A stretch of DNA of 64,000 nt from Symbiodinium sp. CCMP2592 (taxonomy: Eukaryota > Sar > Dinophyceae > Suessiales > Symbiodiniaceae): assembly GCA_905221615.1 (NCBI GenBank), contig CAJNDT010003446.1, positions 186,001 to 250,000 on the forward strand, written 5' to 3'. The notes beneath the pieces were generated by a model. That model searched no databases, was not told the origin of the DNA, and was given only the letters and a program-made list of their open reading frames with translations. Positions 23,288-34,335 of the stretch are shown piece by piece. Both the position numbers and the translations under genes were made by a program. Each line of letters starts with the position of its first letter. The stretch's first letter is position 1.

Positions 23288-26200
23288 CTAAATGCCTACA
23301 GGCTGCAGTACACATGTAATTCCATGTAATTCTGGTCGCCTCAGCATGCAGGCTAACAGAGTCTGAAAGTCCAAGCGGCATTCCCAGTTCAATAGCGACA
23401 GCCCGAAGATGCATATGGCAAAAGCACACCATGCCAGGGATGCGCCCAAACTCGTCGAATACGCGATAACGGACACTAGAAACCCGGTGATGCCAACCAC
23501 GAAGCTCACAAGGAAGACCATGACACTCTGAAGCCAATCCTCGGAGACATCTCTACAGTAAGACTAGACTGTCATCACGACCTCTCTGTCCCCGGGCCAT
23601 GAACCATCTAGGATATCCTAAGATCATGTCTGAGCATGTTCATCCTGTGCAAGCTGCGCTTTATCCTCATGATCTACAGAAGGGGTAGAACACTTAGTCG
23701 TGACTTTGTCCTTGTCAGATGTAACTTTCCTTCTTTTCAGCAAAATGGCTGAGTTGTAACTTTTTTGTTAAGAAGAACAAATCTCTGCAAAGGGTTGCAA
23801 GCCAGGCATCTTAGTCATAGCTTTTTGGCACCAAGCCACTAACTGTTTCTGGTGTATTTAGGACCAAATCCCCCCACAATTTGTGTGCCGTGTTTAGCAC
23901 CAAACCAGAACCGTCACACAAGGTTCATCTTGGGTTTTCGTCTTGGGTAGAGGGTTCTCGCTGGATTTACTCCTTAGCCTTATCGTCTTGGGCAAAAGGT
24001 TCTTGTCGGATTCACTCCGTAGGGCTTTCGTCTTCGAGAAAAGGTTCCTGCTGAGCAGTGCTTAATCACGGTGACCCACGCAATGCTACGAGTAAAGCCC
24101 GGAGTGTAGCTTGATTCCCAAAGCCGAACAGATACAGCTTTGACCTGCAAAATACGGATGCACCGGAAACTCAAGCTCCCAATGAGACAACAGGGCTGAA
24201 ACTGACAGTTGAAAATGAAATCCGTACCTCTTGCCAGCTTTCCCAAGTCAGGCTTCACAGCAGCCCGACTTGTACGGAGCGGCGAAGCGTTCGCATACCC
24301 ACATGCTGATCCGGATCTGCACCTGTCACTCCGGACAGTTTGGGACTTGTGGATGCCTCTGATGCATTCAGGCTCAGGGGCCCCATCCCTGTCGAGCTAG
24401 CAGCTAGCCGCCGTCAGAGCCCAACACGTGCAACCCTGCACCCATGAAGACTTACACGGAGTTTCTCTTATCACAGTAACAATAGGCAAGCGAGGTGCCG
24501 CCCCACTGAAGAGGATTGTGCCGAAGAGGATACTGAGGACATAGCAAAAGATGAAGCGAAGTGGCAACCCTCTTTTGATGATGCCGAGCCTCAGACTTGC
24601 CAGCTTAGGAAGCCGTTGGGAACTCTCTGGCAGAATACAAAGTGGCACAGATCAGAAAAAGCTTTCTTATTGCTTGCTGCTTGCTATCTAGACACAAAAT
24701 GTCAATACAGAGGCTCAGGGTCGGCGATACGATGACGAAGATGTACTGCAGCGGTAAGCCGCTGTTGGCCTTGGCCAGCAGCTCTTTCCGGAGAGGACCC
24801 CGAACGTAGTCGGTGAAAGCTTCTCGACTGCCGTACCATCCCTCAATCGCTTGAAGGACAAACTCCCTGTCGAACTCCTTCGCACAGTCCGCCTTGTCAA
24901 CATCGAAATTATCAAGCGATGCAAACAGTTCCTGTTTGGCCGACAGATTTCTCCGCAGAATGTGCACCATTACAACGAATGGAGCAATAGCCGCAGGTGC
25001 CATGAATCTTGGGAGCGTAGGACTTACCATCAGAAGCTGAATGTAGATGATCATGATGATGTACTGACCCAACCAAAGCATCGCCACCCCGGTCTCGAAG
25101 AACAAGGGTGCGAGGGTGATCTTGCCGTTTGGATTTATAAACCGATAGGCCGCTATCTCGAAGACACACCAGAGTCTCGACCTCGGTCGAGCCATTCTTG
25201 CCATTCTTTGTAAGATGTCAACCTGTACATACGTAGAAGAAGCAGTTAACTGGGTCGGGTATTCTGCGTATGCTGCTATAGGATGTACAAGAAGCGTTCT
25301 GTCGTTGGCTGTGAACCTTTCATGGGTTCACTGTTGGGTGTGTCGGGCTTGCTGATCCGCTCTGCTGCTGTTATTAGCCTGCTGGTGTCTGTGGGTTGCA
25401 AACAAATACGAGGGTCTGGGAAAGCGAATTCCAAAGGGCAAGCTGCAAGTATGGCTTCGACCAGAGGATGCGCAACTCCTTGGATACCTTGGACTATTCG
25501 GGTCAACCGTGGGATCCTTTGGGAACTGGGGGCCTCTTGCCAAAGTCCGCAAGTCTCGAGCCAGGAGACCGCCAAGCATCCTCCGAGACCTGAGTGCCAA
25601 GCTTGTGGGTTTCGCGGCTCGGACTGCAAGCCCATGACGTTTGACAGGCGGTAGACTTCAATGGGTAGACAGCATTTATAAATGTTTTTGCCGGACTTTC
25701 GACCTTGGATAGTCCACCGAGCACTGTTCAGTCTTCCAACACTGTAACATGGTCCATGAGCTTAACACGTTCTGGCTAAATACCGCTGTAGCAAGACACG
25801 GTCTCTTGCGATAGTATTTTGTTGCTTACCAGGATCAGGAGGTCTTGACGCCGGAGATTAGCTCTGGCAGAAGGGGCCATACACGAACCCAGCCCATGAC
25901 TCGTTTCGCTGATCTAGCATCAAGAGATGCGCAAGACGAAGCTGCAGAAGTCTTCTCACAAGTCAGTTGGGAGCGGTTGACTGGTCTCCGTCTGGATGCA
26001 AGCCAGGTGGCCATAAATGCCACGCTCCATCAAGTCCTCATCCACTTGGTTGATGCCTTGCAGTGTGGTGCGTTTGCAAAGCTTGCCAATCTGAAACCTT
26101 CGCTAGGCTTACAAAGGAGGCTCAATGTTGCGACGGAGTTGTGTGAGTCGGAGTTTGGCACCATAACTTGTAAAATTGAGAAAAACCGCATCTTGGATGC

Positions 26201-27564
26201 CCTGGCGACGCAAAGTTCAAAGGGGCCATTTGTGATTTTCGTAGAATGAAACTTTTCGCGGTGGCAGATACCTCGGCGCTTATCATGTTTCATTTGCGAA
26301 GCAGAACCTGTGCAATGACGATGAAAGGCATCAGAGTTTGCTCTCGCAGGCAACCAACTGTCCGAGTAACAGGCCGAGATGCTGACGATGTCCAGGAAAC
26401 AGTCTTTGGCACCCCCGGGAGCTACAATGGCCGTGACCACGGGCGCAAGATTTGCCAAGAAGAGACCCCAAGCTCCTGCGCCAAAGAATGCTAAGCTCCT
26501 ACGGTAGAGAACTGAGATCGGCCTTGCGCGCCATGCAGGCTTCAGCACCAAGCCAAATCTACGAGTCCACTGCTAGCACTGTTCCTTGACATTGCATGCT
26601 GCTCATAGCCTTCGCTCATGCCTTGGCAAAAGCCTGGCAAAAGGTCCAGCCCCAAACCCTAACTCAACTTGACGCCGGCACCCGACCCCCAGCTCCGAAA
26701 GGGAAGACGTAGCTGTCGCCTTCAAAAACAGCCTCGGCTCGAGTCTCTCTCCGACGCCTGCAGGCCTGAGGGATTCCCAAACCGAAAGATTGTGCATCAT
26801 CTATTGGGTCTTGGTGTCCGGAAACGGCTTCGCATGCGCGTTGATGCACATTGACTATAGTCACCAGTCACGAGGACAGGTTTAAGGTTTAAGGGTTCGA
26901 AGCCGCAAGCGCCTACTGAGACCCCACTGACAACAAAGGGGCACACATGACGTGGCAGCCTTTCGCACAGTTCTGACGTCCTACAAGGGAAAGCCGCAAG
27001 TCCACAACTGGTACCTGCCGCACATTTCTGCCCAGGCACTGTGAAGTTCATATGGAACGGTAGAATGTCGAAGAAAGCCAGAGTCTCCACGAGAATTAAA
27101 GCGAGGAGCCAGCTAAGCAGGAGCCGCTGCCATCCACACTGCAGAGTCAAAGCCAAAAACTTCCACAACCCTCTGGTTCGCCAAGTGTGCGATAAAAACA
27201 AATCAAAGGACTGCATCTGCCTTGAACGATCCCACATCGCAGCCCGAAGCTCTTCGGACAGGTCCATGGGAGAATAGCGCCAAAGCCGACCGAAACCCCT
27301 CAGTGTATCTTTCACGGAAACACCGCGAATGATGTCGAGGTCAGGAACCAACGCGTCACGCAAGAGCAGGCTTCGTCGACGCCCCTTCTTGGGGCCGGGG
27401 ACCGCTGCAGCTCCGCCAAGATCGACCTGAGCCTGAGCCTGCAAGTCATTGTCTGCGTTGGGACCCGGCGCAGGCAGTGCAGGTGGTACGGAAGTCACCT
27501 CAACATCAACTTCTTGGTCTCTTGAGCAGCCGCATGCACTCGCCGTGCTAGCAGTCGCCCCCAT
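23288..27564 (-). CDS. TIR-like multi-pass membrane protein
   Basis: Met at 27564 begins MGATASTASACGCS, a good N-myristoylation context with nearby Cys. Exon 1 (27564-27015, GT donor) carries FDLFLSHTWRTRGLWK around residue 125, then a membrane segment (LLLSWLLALILVETLAFF). A later exon ends at 26383 with GAKDCFLDIV and joins in phase to 26056-26012 (INQVDEDLMERGIY), both with GC donors. Next come GLGGCLAVSWLETCGLW (about 25600-25540) and SRLWCVFEIAAYRF (about 25185-25145). Several more membrane segments follow to 24600, then frames at 24580-24490 and 23521-23288. FLSHTW, a strand ending in D-x-V-x-I-N/H-Q, then a Trp-Cys strand is the order of TIR-fold cores, as in a membrane-protein family I recall from dinoflagellates. 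No catalytic NADase Glu can be assigned. Function unknown; the 3' exons are tentative. Confidence 0.65.
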
Positions 27565-29089
27565 GGTGCACTGTAGGGCCCGGATGGCTGCGGCAGATGT
27601 CTCCCAGAAGCGCCAGCGCCGTTGGAACAGCTTGCAATTGAATTCACCCGGGCCTTTACCTATACATACCCACCAGATCATACATGCATAGAGTAATAGA
27701 GTCATAGAGAGACGTCCCTTTCTGGCCTTGAGACTCTGGACAGGGCCAAAGCAGCTTCTTGATCTGGAGCTTGGACTCCCGCAGCCTCGAGCCAGGGCTT
27801 TGCGAAAAGCCAGGGGCTTCGAGAGATAAGGAATCTTCTCTAGTTGCTCGAGTCCCAGACGGTCAAGTTCCCGAACGGCGTAGTGAGCTGGTGCGTCCAC
27901 CATCTTCGACCTACGAGTGCCAAAGCTGTGTTCATTCCGGGTGGAGGGCGCGGTTTGTAAGCCGCCCACCACACAACTGACGATGTTAGTCAGCGTCCTG
28001 CAACACCGGCATATGACAAAGACTCCGCAGAGAAGATCAACAAGATGGAGCCTCTGAATCGGATGTCACACCGTCGTCTTTGCCTGCCTTGGCGAACGAC
28101 TTGACTCACTTCTACACACTCCAGCATGGGACACAGGCCAGTGCCACGAAATGACTTGTCACAGCTGGGGTATTTATGCTGCTTCTTGCACTGGGTGAAC
28201 AAGTAATCCTCACTTGTCGGTGTGCCAGAGTGCTTGAGCTACTGCGGTGAAGCTTGCACTTCTTCTTTCACTTCCCTTATCGATGCAAAAGCTATGCTAT
28301 GTCCGAGGTTGCAGGGAGAAACGGCCAACTCAGGCTCTTGAAACTCTTCCCAGAGCAGGGAGTGGCAAATGCTATCAAGGAAGCGGGACTCTGACAAAAA
28401 GGACGCTGAAAGCCGGTGTCGTCCAGCAAAGAAAGTGCATTTACTGCAGCAGATGTCCAATCCAGAACAAGCCCGGCGTGGTGCCCGTCGTCAGTGCGCG
28501 AAAAGAAAATTGCCCATGCAGCAGATTTGAAGCGGCGACTGCGGAAAGATAAGGCCTGCAGGCCGCGGCCGTTGTCCAGTGAAGCACGAGTTTCTGAATC
28601 AAGGACCGGCTGTCTTGCAGGGGCATAGGGCAGGTCTCCACAGGGAGTAGGGCAGAACAAGATGTCCAGTGAAAGCTAGCTCCCAACTCAGCGCGCTCAC
28701 ATCAGGATTGAAAAGCAGAAGTGCCAATTCAGTTACAACGAGCACGCGTTAATGAGCAAAGGCTCGATTTAGGTTCTCTCTCTCACTCTCTCTCTCTCTC
28801 TATCCTAGGCTTGGGGACCGATCAAAGTCCCCGGGCATATTAGCCCACCCAATGCATTGATTGGGCCCTCTCTGCTTTGCTAGGGGCTAGGAGCGGGACC
28901 CTCGCGCTTTACCGCGCACAGGGGTTGGTACAGGAAGGAAAGAAAGGCCGAGATTTCTTGTGGAACGACTCACGGGTACCCCCACCAGAAACCTCTATAC
29001 TAAACCACAACCCGCCTCGACGGCTAAGGTGTGAGTGCCCCCCTACAGCCGGTGTCGATCCCCCATCTCGAGCTCAGTGCCCGACTGTC
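27565..29089. other. No supported gene
   Basis: Open frames at 27972-27600 (minus) and 28240-28690 (both strands) lack domain content. A short CT tract lies at about 28775-28801. Confidence 0.4.
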
Positions 29090-29592
29090 GCTTGGGGGGT
29101 CAAACCCTTGTCCATTTACCGTTCATGAAGGGTTGGGGGGTCCAACCCTTGTCCATTTGCCGTTCATAAAGGGTTGGGGAGGTCAAACCCTTGTCCACTT
29201 CTTGGAGGGTCGGGGGACTTAGTTAGTAAGTAGGTAGTAAGTAGACTTATAAGTACCCTAAGAGGGAACCTAATTGGGGTTATGGTACTTATAAGTCTCC
29301 AAAATAACTACTTACTAAGTCCCCCGACCCTCCAAGTTGCCGTTCATGAAGGGTTGGGGGGTCAAACCCTTGTCCATTTGGGAACTGGCCAAAAAGGAGG
29401 AACCCAGAGATCGGCCGACAGCCTAATGTAAATGGCACATTTTATAAGCAGAATTTGGTAACAGAAAATCAGCTGTCAGCTTCCTGGAAAGGAACACCCG
29501 CCAAGTCGTGAAGGGTTGGGGGGGTCCAACCCTTGTCCATTTGGGAACCGCTCCAAGTCGTGAAGGGTTGGGGGGTCAAGCCCTTGTCCCCC
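29090..29592. repeat. Tandem array of a GGGTTGGGGGGTCAAACCC unit
   Basis: At least five copies of a motif reading AAGGGTTGGGGGGTCMAACCC then TTGTCCATTTG, near 29090, 29128, 29168, 29349, 29510 and 29561, several preceded by CCGTTCATG or CAAGTCGTG. The motif is an imperfect inverted repeat (GGGTT ... AACCC), so each copy can fold into a small hairpin. The array is split by a foldback element at 29201-29336. Confidence 0.85.
29201..29336. mobile_element. Foldback / MITE-like palindrome inserted in the array
   Basis: A 136 bp near-perfect palindrome. The left arm starts CTTGGAGGGTCGGGGGACTT and ends GACTTATAAGTACC; the right arm is its reverse complement with small changes (GGTACTTATAAGTC ... 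AAGTCCCCCGACCCTCCAAG). The loop is about 25 bp. It interrupts a tandem-array unit so that GTCCACTT and TTGCCGTTC flank it; the uninterrupted copies read GTCCATTTGCCGTTC. This suggests an insertion with a short TT duplication. There is no coding capacity, as expected for a non-autonomous element. Confidence 0.75.
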
Positions 29593-30589
29593 CGTTTTGG
29601 GGCTTATATGCACACTGCCGATCCCCCAACAACACTAACAGGCAACAGCGTAGTACAGTAAGTCAGTTTGTGCTGGCTGGTGTGCGACTGTCTTGTGGCA
29701 CTAACTGAACATGAAAATCTGTACAACTGAGGCCCTGGCGACACCCACTCACTTGCACTTGCATGTCAAACTCTAACCACAGTCATCACTCTTTACGGTA
29801 ACCCCCACTAGAGGCAACAGCTACAGTAAACCGAGAGTTCGCAACTTTGCTTTGCTTTGCTCCGGGGTATGGATCGTGGGCAGTCCCCACGACCCGCGCG
29901 TTCGCGCGACCCCATCCGTCCTATTGGACAGATGGGCTTGGCTGTACACGGAGCATGGTTTCGTGGGATTGGCTGGTGCCCATGTTCGTCCCCAAAGAAC
30001 AGCAACAACTGGTACCCACTAGAGACAGGTCTCCCAACACCGAACACGTTTACATACTGTCACTAGGTTCCCTGGGCCCCGAGTCTTCCCACTGTTGTGT
30101 TGGGCTTGTGCCCTCTGTGCTACTTGAAACCAACCTTTCGCGAACTCTCTCTCTCTCTCTCTCGCTCTCTCTCGCTCTCTCTCTCTGTCTGCAAACCAAA
30201 CTCAAGGGCTCTCATGTCTACCTCCCAGCATCTGGTCAGCTGGTCAGCTTCTCGTCACCCCCTCCTCCAATTTCCCAAAATGAAAGCACATCTTCACCCT
30301 GGGTCAAAGGCCAGCAGGTCAGAGACTTCCGCAACACGCTCCAGGCATGCGAGAACCTGGCAGTGGCACTGGGCTTAGTTCATTGGGCCTTTGGGGTTGC
30401 AGGGAGTGGAGCTGTGAGGGAAGCTGCCTGCGGAATAAGACTCGGCTGCGACCGCACCCATGTCAATGCCGGCTCACCGAACCTCCAAGACCGGGGATGG
30501 CCGGGGATGCAACAGATGGGAAACGCAGACCTCTCCCTACATGAGGTGGTCTCGCTGCCCAGCTCTTTAGTCTTGGCTCCAGGCTTGTG
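29593..30589. other. No supported gene; contains a CT tract
   Basis: A CT-rich microsatellite lies at 30147-30188. A 269-codon plus-strand frame (29847-30656) passes through it and is rejected. This is the 3' flank of the AGC-like kinase gene. Confidence 0.5.
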
Positions 30590-32956
30590 CCATCGGAGAC
30601 CAATTTGGCGCAGACACATCTCCCGCAAGGTGCAAACCGGCGCAGGCCGCCAGTGAGCACCTGCAAAGTTGAAAACCGACACTTCACCACAGCGGCGCCG
30701 AAGACTGACATCATAAGCCCACATTAAGCTGCTTGTGCCTTTGAAGCCCAATCCTCGGAAGAAAGGATGCTCCTCATCCCAACAGTTTCCAAACTTTTCG
30801 AGGGCTGAGTTGTGGCTGCTCTTGTCTGACTCTTCTCAGCGCTCCTCCACTTCTCGCAAATCCTTTGCACCAAGTCGGGCGTCTGGATCCTGACTGCATG
30901 CTTTCCGCTAGGCTTCTAAAAGTGGAGCCACACAACCTCAAAGAGGTACCTTGACCACCATACTTTGGATCAGGTCAACGGCATCGTCTTGAAGCCACTT
31001 GCTGGGAAACTCCAAAACACCCTTGCCTGAGTGATTCACAGCGACTTCTCAATTCTGGAAAAGTGCTTTCTTACCCTTACGGATTAAACTCTCGGCACTT
31101 GGCTGATCTTCTTGTAGACTCGAACGATGGACCTGAAGGCTTCCAGCACGCCATCCTGCTTCAGGCTAGGCGGCTAGGATAGGATAAGGTGCCGACCCAC
31201 CATGAAAGGGCGGAAGCCCAGCCAGAACTTGGAATACCTGTCAGGACTGCGGCATTTCAGAATCTCATACGTAGCATCTCTGTTATCCACGATCTCCCTC
31301 CATTCAAGCCCGAGGGACCAGGCATCCCAGTGACCAGGTGTCGGATCGAAAGTCAGAAGACAGGTTCTTCACCACCTCACCGAGAAGGCCCAACAACCTT
31401 CTTTTCATGTGACAGCCTGGAGTCGAAGAAGCCTCCGGAGCCATGAAGTTCGAAGTCCCCACGTACTCCTGCAGTACTACAGTACTGAATACATGCAGCT
31501 AGCCTTGCATACGATATCATGCCATTCCAGGTCACGTCAAATCCATATGATGAACTCATGATGTTGGAAGAGTACCGGCGGAATCCTGCTGATCTCGTGA
31601 ATCCGCGGGCGGTCCTCCATGACCGTCTTGAAGTTTCGAGTCCCTGCTCCCTTGACCTGCACCGGGTCTGCGTGGGGGAGGTCGAAAGATTCATCGCACT
31701 TGCCTGCGGGTTCGCCAAATCCCGGGCGCTGCCAAAGTCGATGAGCTTGCAGTTGCCTGCAAGCCCATGCCAGGGTGGACGAGCAGGGGCAGCCTCAATT
31801 AGTGCGCGTGCCTCGCGGTCCAATGAGCACGTTCTCTGCCCTGCCGTCCGTTCTTCACAACTTTAATTACGTACCGGGCAGGTAGTTTTCTGGCAGTTCT
31901 CAGCGTGCCGTACTGCCGAAATCCAACCCAGGCCGAGGTGCTTCAGATCCCTGTGAACAATACGCGCGTCTCTCAGGTACTGGACCTGAGGTTTCGAGCG
32001 GTTTCGCTTCAAGGCGCATCGTTGCAGGGACCGACCCCTTCTCTGGTGACTTTGATGGGTCGCCGGCTGCTTCGAAGACCTGGCAGAGGCAGTGCCTGCA
32101 CAGTGCAACAGGCTTCGCATGGCTTCGCCGCATGGCTTTCCTGCTCATGGCCTCCCAAGGCTCTCTGGGCAGCCGACGGCACGGGACAGGCTCCAGAGCT
32201 CGCCCTCCCGGATGATATGCGACTCTCTGCTGCGCGCGTGTCGGACTCAGGCTGGCCGGGTGGCGCACTCCGGGACAGAGCTCTAAAGTGAAGTAGTGCC
32301 ACTCCTGCAATGTCGCTTGCGAAGACAAAACGTGAGCCGAAGCAGAGCTTTGCGAAAAGTAACTTTCGTTCTTTCTTGTGCTCGTCTTTTCTGTGCGCCT
32401 CGTCTCTGAAGGACGCATGAAGCTTGACCTTTTTTGGGCACAAGGAGCGGCACAAGGCTCACTGCGGAGTTGCAGCCAAGTGCCCTGGCCCAAAGGTTCT
32501 CAGCGCGAGGCAATGCCGGGATGGTTGGCTCTTCGCAAGCAGTGCTCCTGAAAACCCAAAGAAATATCGTCTTAGGTGAGCTCCAACCGAGACTTCCTAA
32601 AGCTCTACGCATACCGGGATTCCGAGGGGGATCCTCGATAGTCACGTCGGCTTCCTTATGGTTGCTCCGCAGAAGTCTGCGATCGAAGGCCTGCAAACAC
32701 ACGACGTCACACGACACTCTAGGACCTGAGTGAAGAGACCTTTTGTGTTCAACTCGAAGCCTTCAGAGCGTACTTCTTGCCGGTGGCTTTCTCCTTTGCC
32801 ACGCGCACCAAAGCTAGGGAGCCATCGCCAATGACCTTCCGAGCTCTCAGCTCCGAATCGAGGGACGAAAATAAATTTCAACCACAGCCTGACCTCCTGC
32901 TCCACATCGAAGTCTGCCAAGCGCCGACGCGGCTTCGGCGGAAGCGGGAACGACAT
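30590..32956 (-). CDS. PDK1/AGC-like protein kinase, about 20 exons
   Basis: Fifteen leading exons close in phase: 32956-32894, 32850-32761, 32690-32634, 32547-32512, 32428-32399, 32304-32269, 32204-32152, 32095-32068, 31985-31942, 31840-31812, 31756-31704, 31656-31624, 31468-31433, 31375-31319, 31237-31193. After one unresolved exon (about 31135-31070) come 31009-30950 and 30889-30845, then about 30770-30744 and 30660-30590. Motifs in order: VIGDGSLALVRVAKEK (glycine loop), YALK, HPGIVKLHASF, YFTLELCPGGELWSL, VHRDLKAENVLIG, KLIDFGSARDL, EYVGTSNFMAPE, SDTWSLGCL, AGLPPFHGG, DAVDLIQSM, DPDARLGAKDL, HPFFRG. The last frame (TLREMCLRQIG) resembles the end of PDK1 kinase domains. Met 32956 starts MSFPLPPKPRRRLADFD. 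The kinase looks active. A PH domain was not seen, so calling it PDK1 rather than another AGC kinase is inference. Confidence 0.88.
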
Positions 32957-34335
32957 TGCCACGGCCTCATCTCCTAAGTACGAACACCGAAGACGACGCA
33001 AACTCTTCTTCCCTGCCAGCTGCTTTGAGAAGCGCTTACTAGAGCCCGGTAGGGCATCCGGGCATAGCCCCATTTTGCATCGGGAAGTTGAACAGTTCTG
33101 CAAACTGCTTGCACGCTGTTGGTGCAAAATCCGGCTTGACCTGCACGCGCTGCAAGTCGCAACATGCAACAAGTGCTGCGCGCAAAGGCCGGACCACGGT
33201 GTGTGCTGATTTGTATCCGTTCAAGACACATGTGTTCAAGACACATCTTGTCTCCTACATGCCGCTGCATATCTGTGCCAACATGTTGAAGTCAAGTTTT
33301 ACTCGTGATGCTCGTGTGGGGCTGCTGTCAGTGTCTCTGCGTGCGAACAAACCCCATGGCAGTTTGGATATGTATGGATATAGGGAAGAATACTGGGAAT
33401 GTTAACGATTCTAGTACTAATTGCAGGTGAGGATTATACACTACTAATGACAGGTAGGTCTTACGAGCATGATGAGCATGGTGCTCATGCTCGGCCAAGC
33501 CGTCTACGATAGATCATGAACAGCCACCATTTGGACCTGCCGCCCGTCCAGAACGATGAGCACCAGCCGGCTGCTTTGAGGCACGTGTTTGAGGTTCTGA
33601 TATCAACTGCATTGAGGAGTGCTTGACCAGCTAGCACACGTCGCAGACTTTGGCGAAGGCTCTGTCGCTGTCCAGGGTGTGGATTAAAGGGAGGCCGTTT
33701 CGTGAGTTGGCCTGTCCAATATGCCAGCTAATGCGGAAGGGGACAGTTTTCGTGATGTACTGCTTGACTTAAGGCGCCGGTGGCGGGAGGCAGGCCCCTT
33801 GTTAAGGCCCGATCGACGCAAGACTTCAGCTTCACCTAACACAAAACGTTCCGTCAGCCAGTACAGCAGCTTTTCGAATGCTCTGGAGCCTCTACGGTGT
33901 GTGGAACAGCACCTTCAGGATGGGTCTCCTTCGTGCGGCCTCTCAGTCTGAACTTGCAAAGTCCCATGCGTACCGGCGCACGTGTTTTTCGGGAAAAGGA
34001 GCACAGGCTCAGCCGTCAGTCGCCGCCGTGTCTGCACCGTTGGCTACAGCATTCAAAGGCCCGCCAAGCAGCTCTCGACTCTCGTCTTTCAACCCCTGCA
34101 ATTCGTCTAAGTCCAGCTTTCAACACCAGCGAGAGCTTTGCTTGGCTCGGTGGGACTCATCAATCGTTGCAGCTCCGTGCCGGTGCAGTCATAGGGATTC
34201 GTGCAACTGGCCGGGCTCCACAGAAAACCACGAGACTTCTTCGCCTTTCGTCTCGGATTGCACGTCCGGCCAATCTCTCTTTGTAATGAGATTCGAAGGG
34301 CCGCAGGGGCCGAAAATTTTGAGACTCTCCAGGCT
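32957..34335. other. GPx 3' flank; possible short exons
   Basis: A minus-strand frame at about 33145-33039 (VQVKPDFAPTACKQFAELF) ends in a stop and looks like a C-terminal exon of an unidentified gene. Another exon-like stretch lies near 33905-33820 (AFEKLLYWLTERFVLGEAE). The region next to 34336 is the 3' UTR of the peroxidase, where a SECIS element should lie; I could not recognise one by eye. Confidence 0.4.

Noticed and set aside
29090-29592. Possible CRISPR-like array
   Set aside because: Repeats are unevenly spaced, without uniform spacers, in a clearly eukaryotic context.
29847-30656. 269-codon plus-strand ORF
   Set aside because: Runs through a CT microsatellite and overlaps the last exons of the AGC-like kinase on the other strand.
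34155-34196. Candidate SECIS (ATGAC ... TGATG) downstream of the GPx stop
   Set aside because: The distance between the two quartet halves is too short and no apical AA lies at the expected place; I could not support a SECIS by eye.
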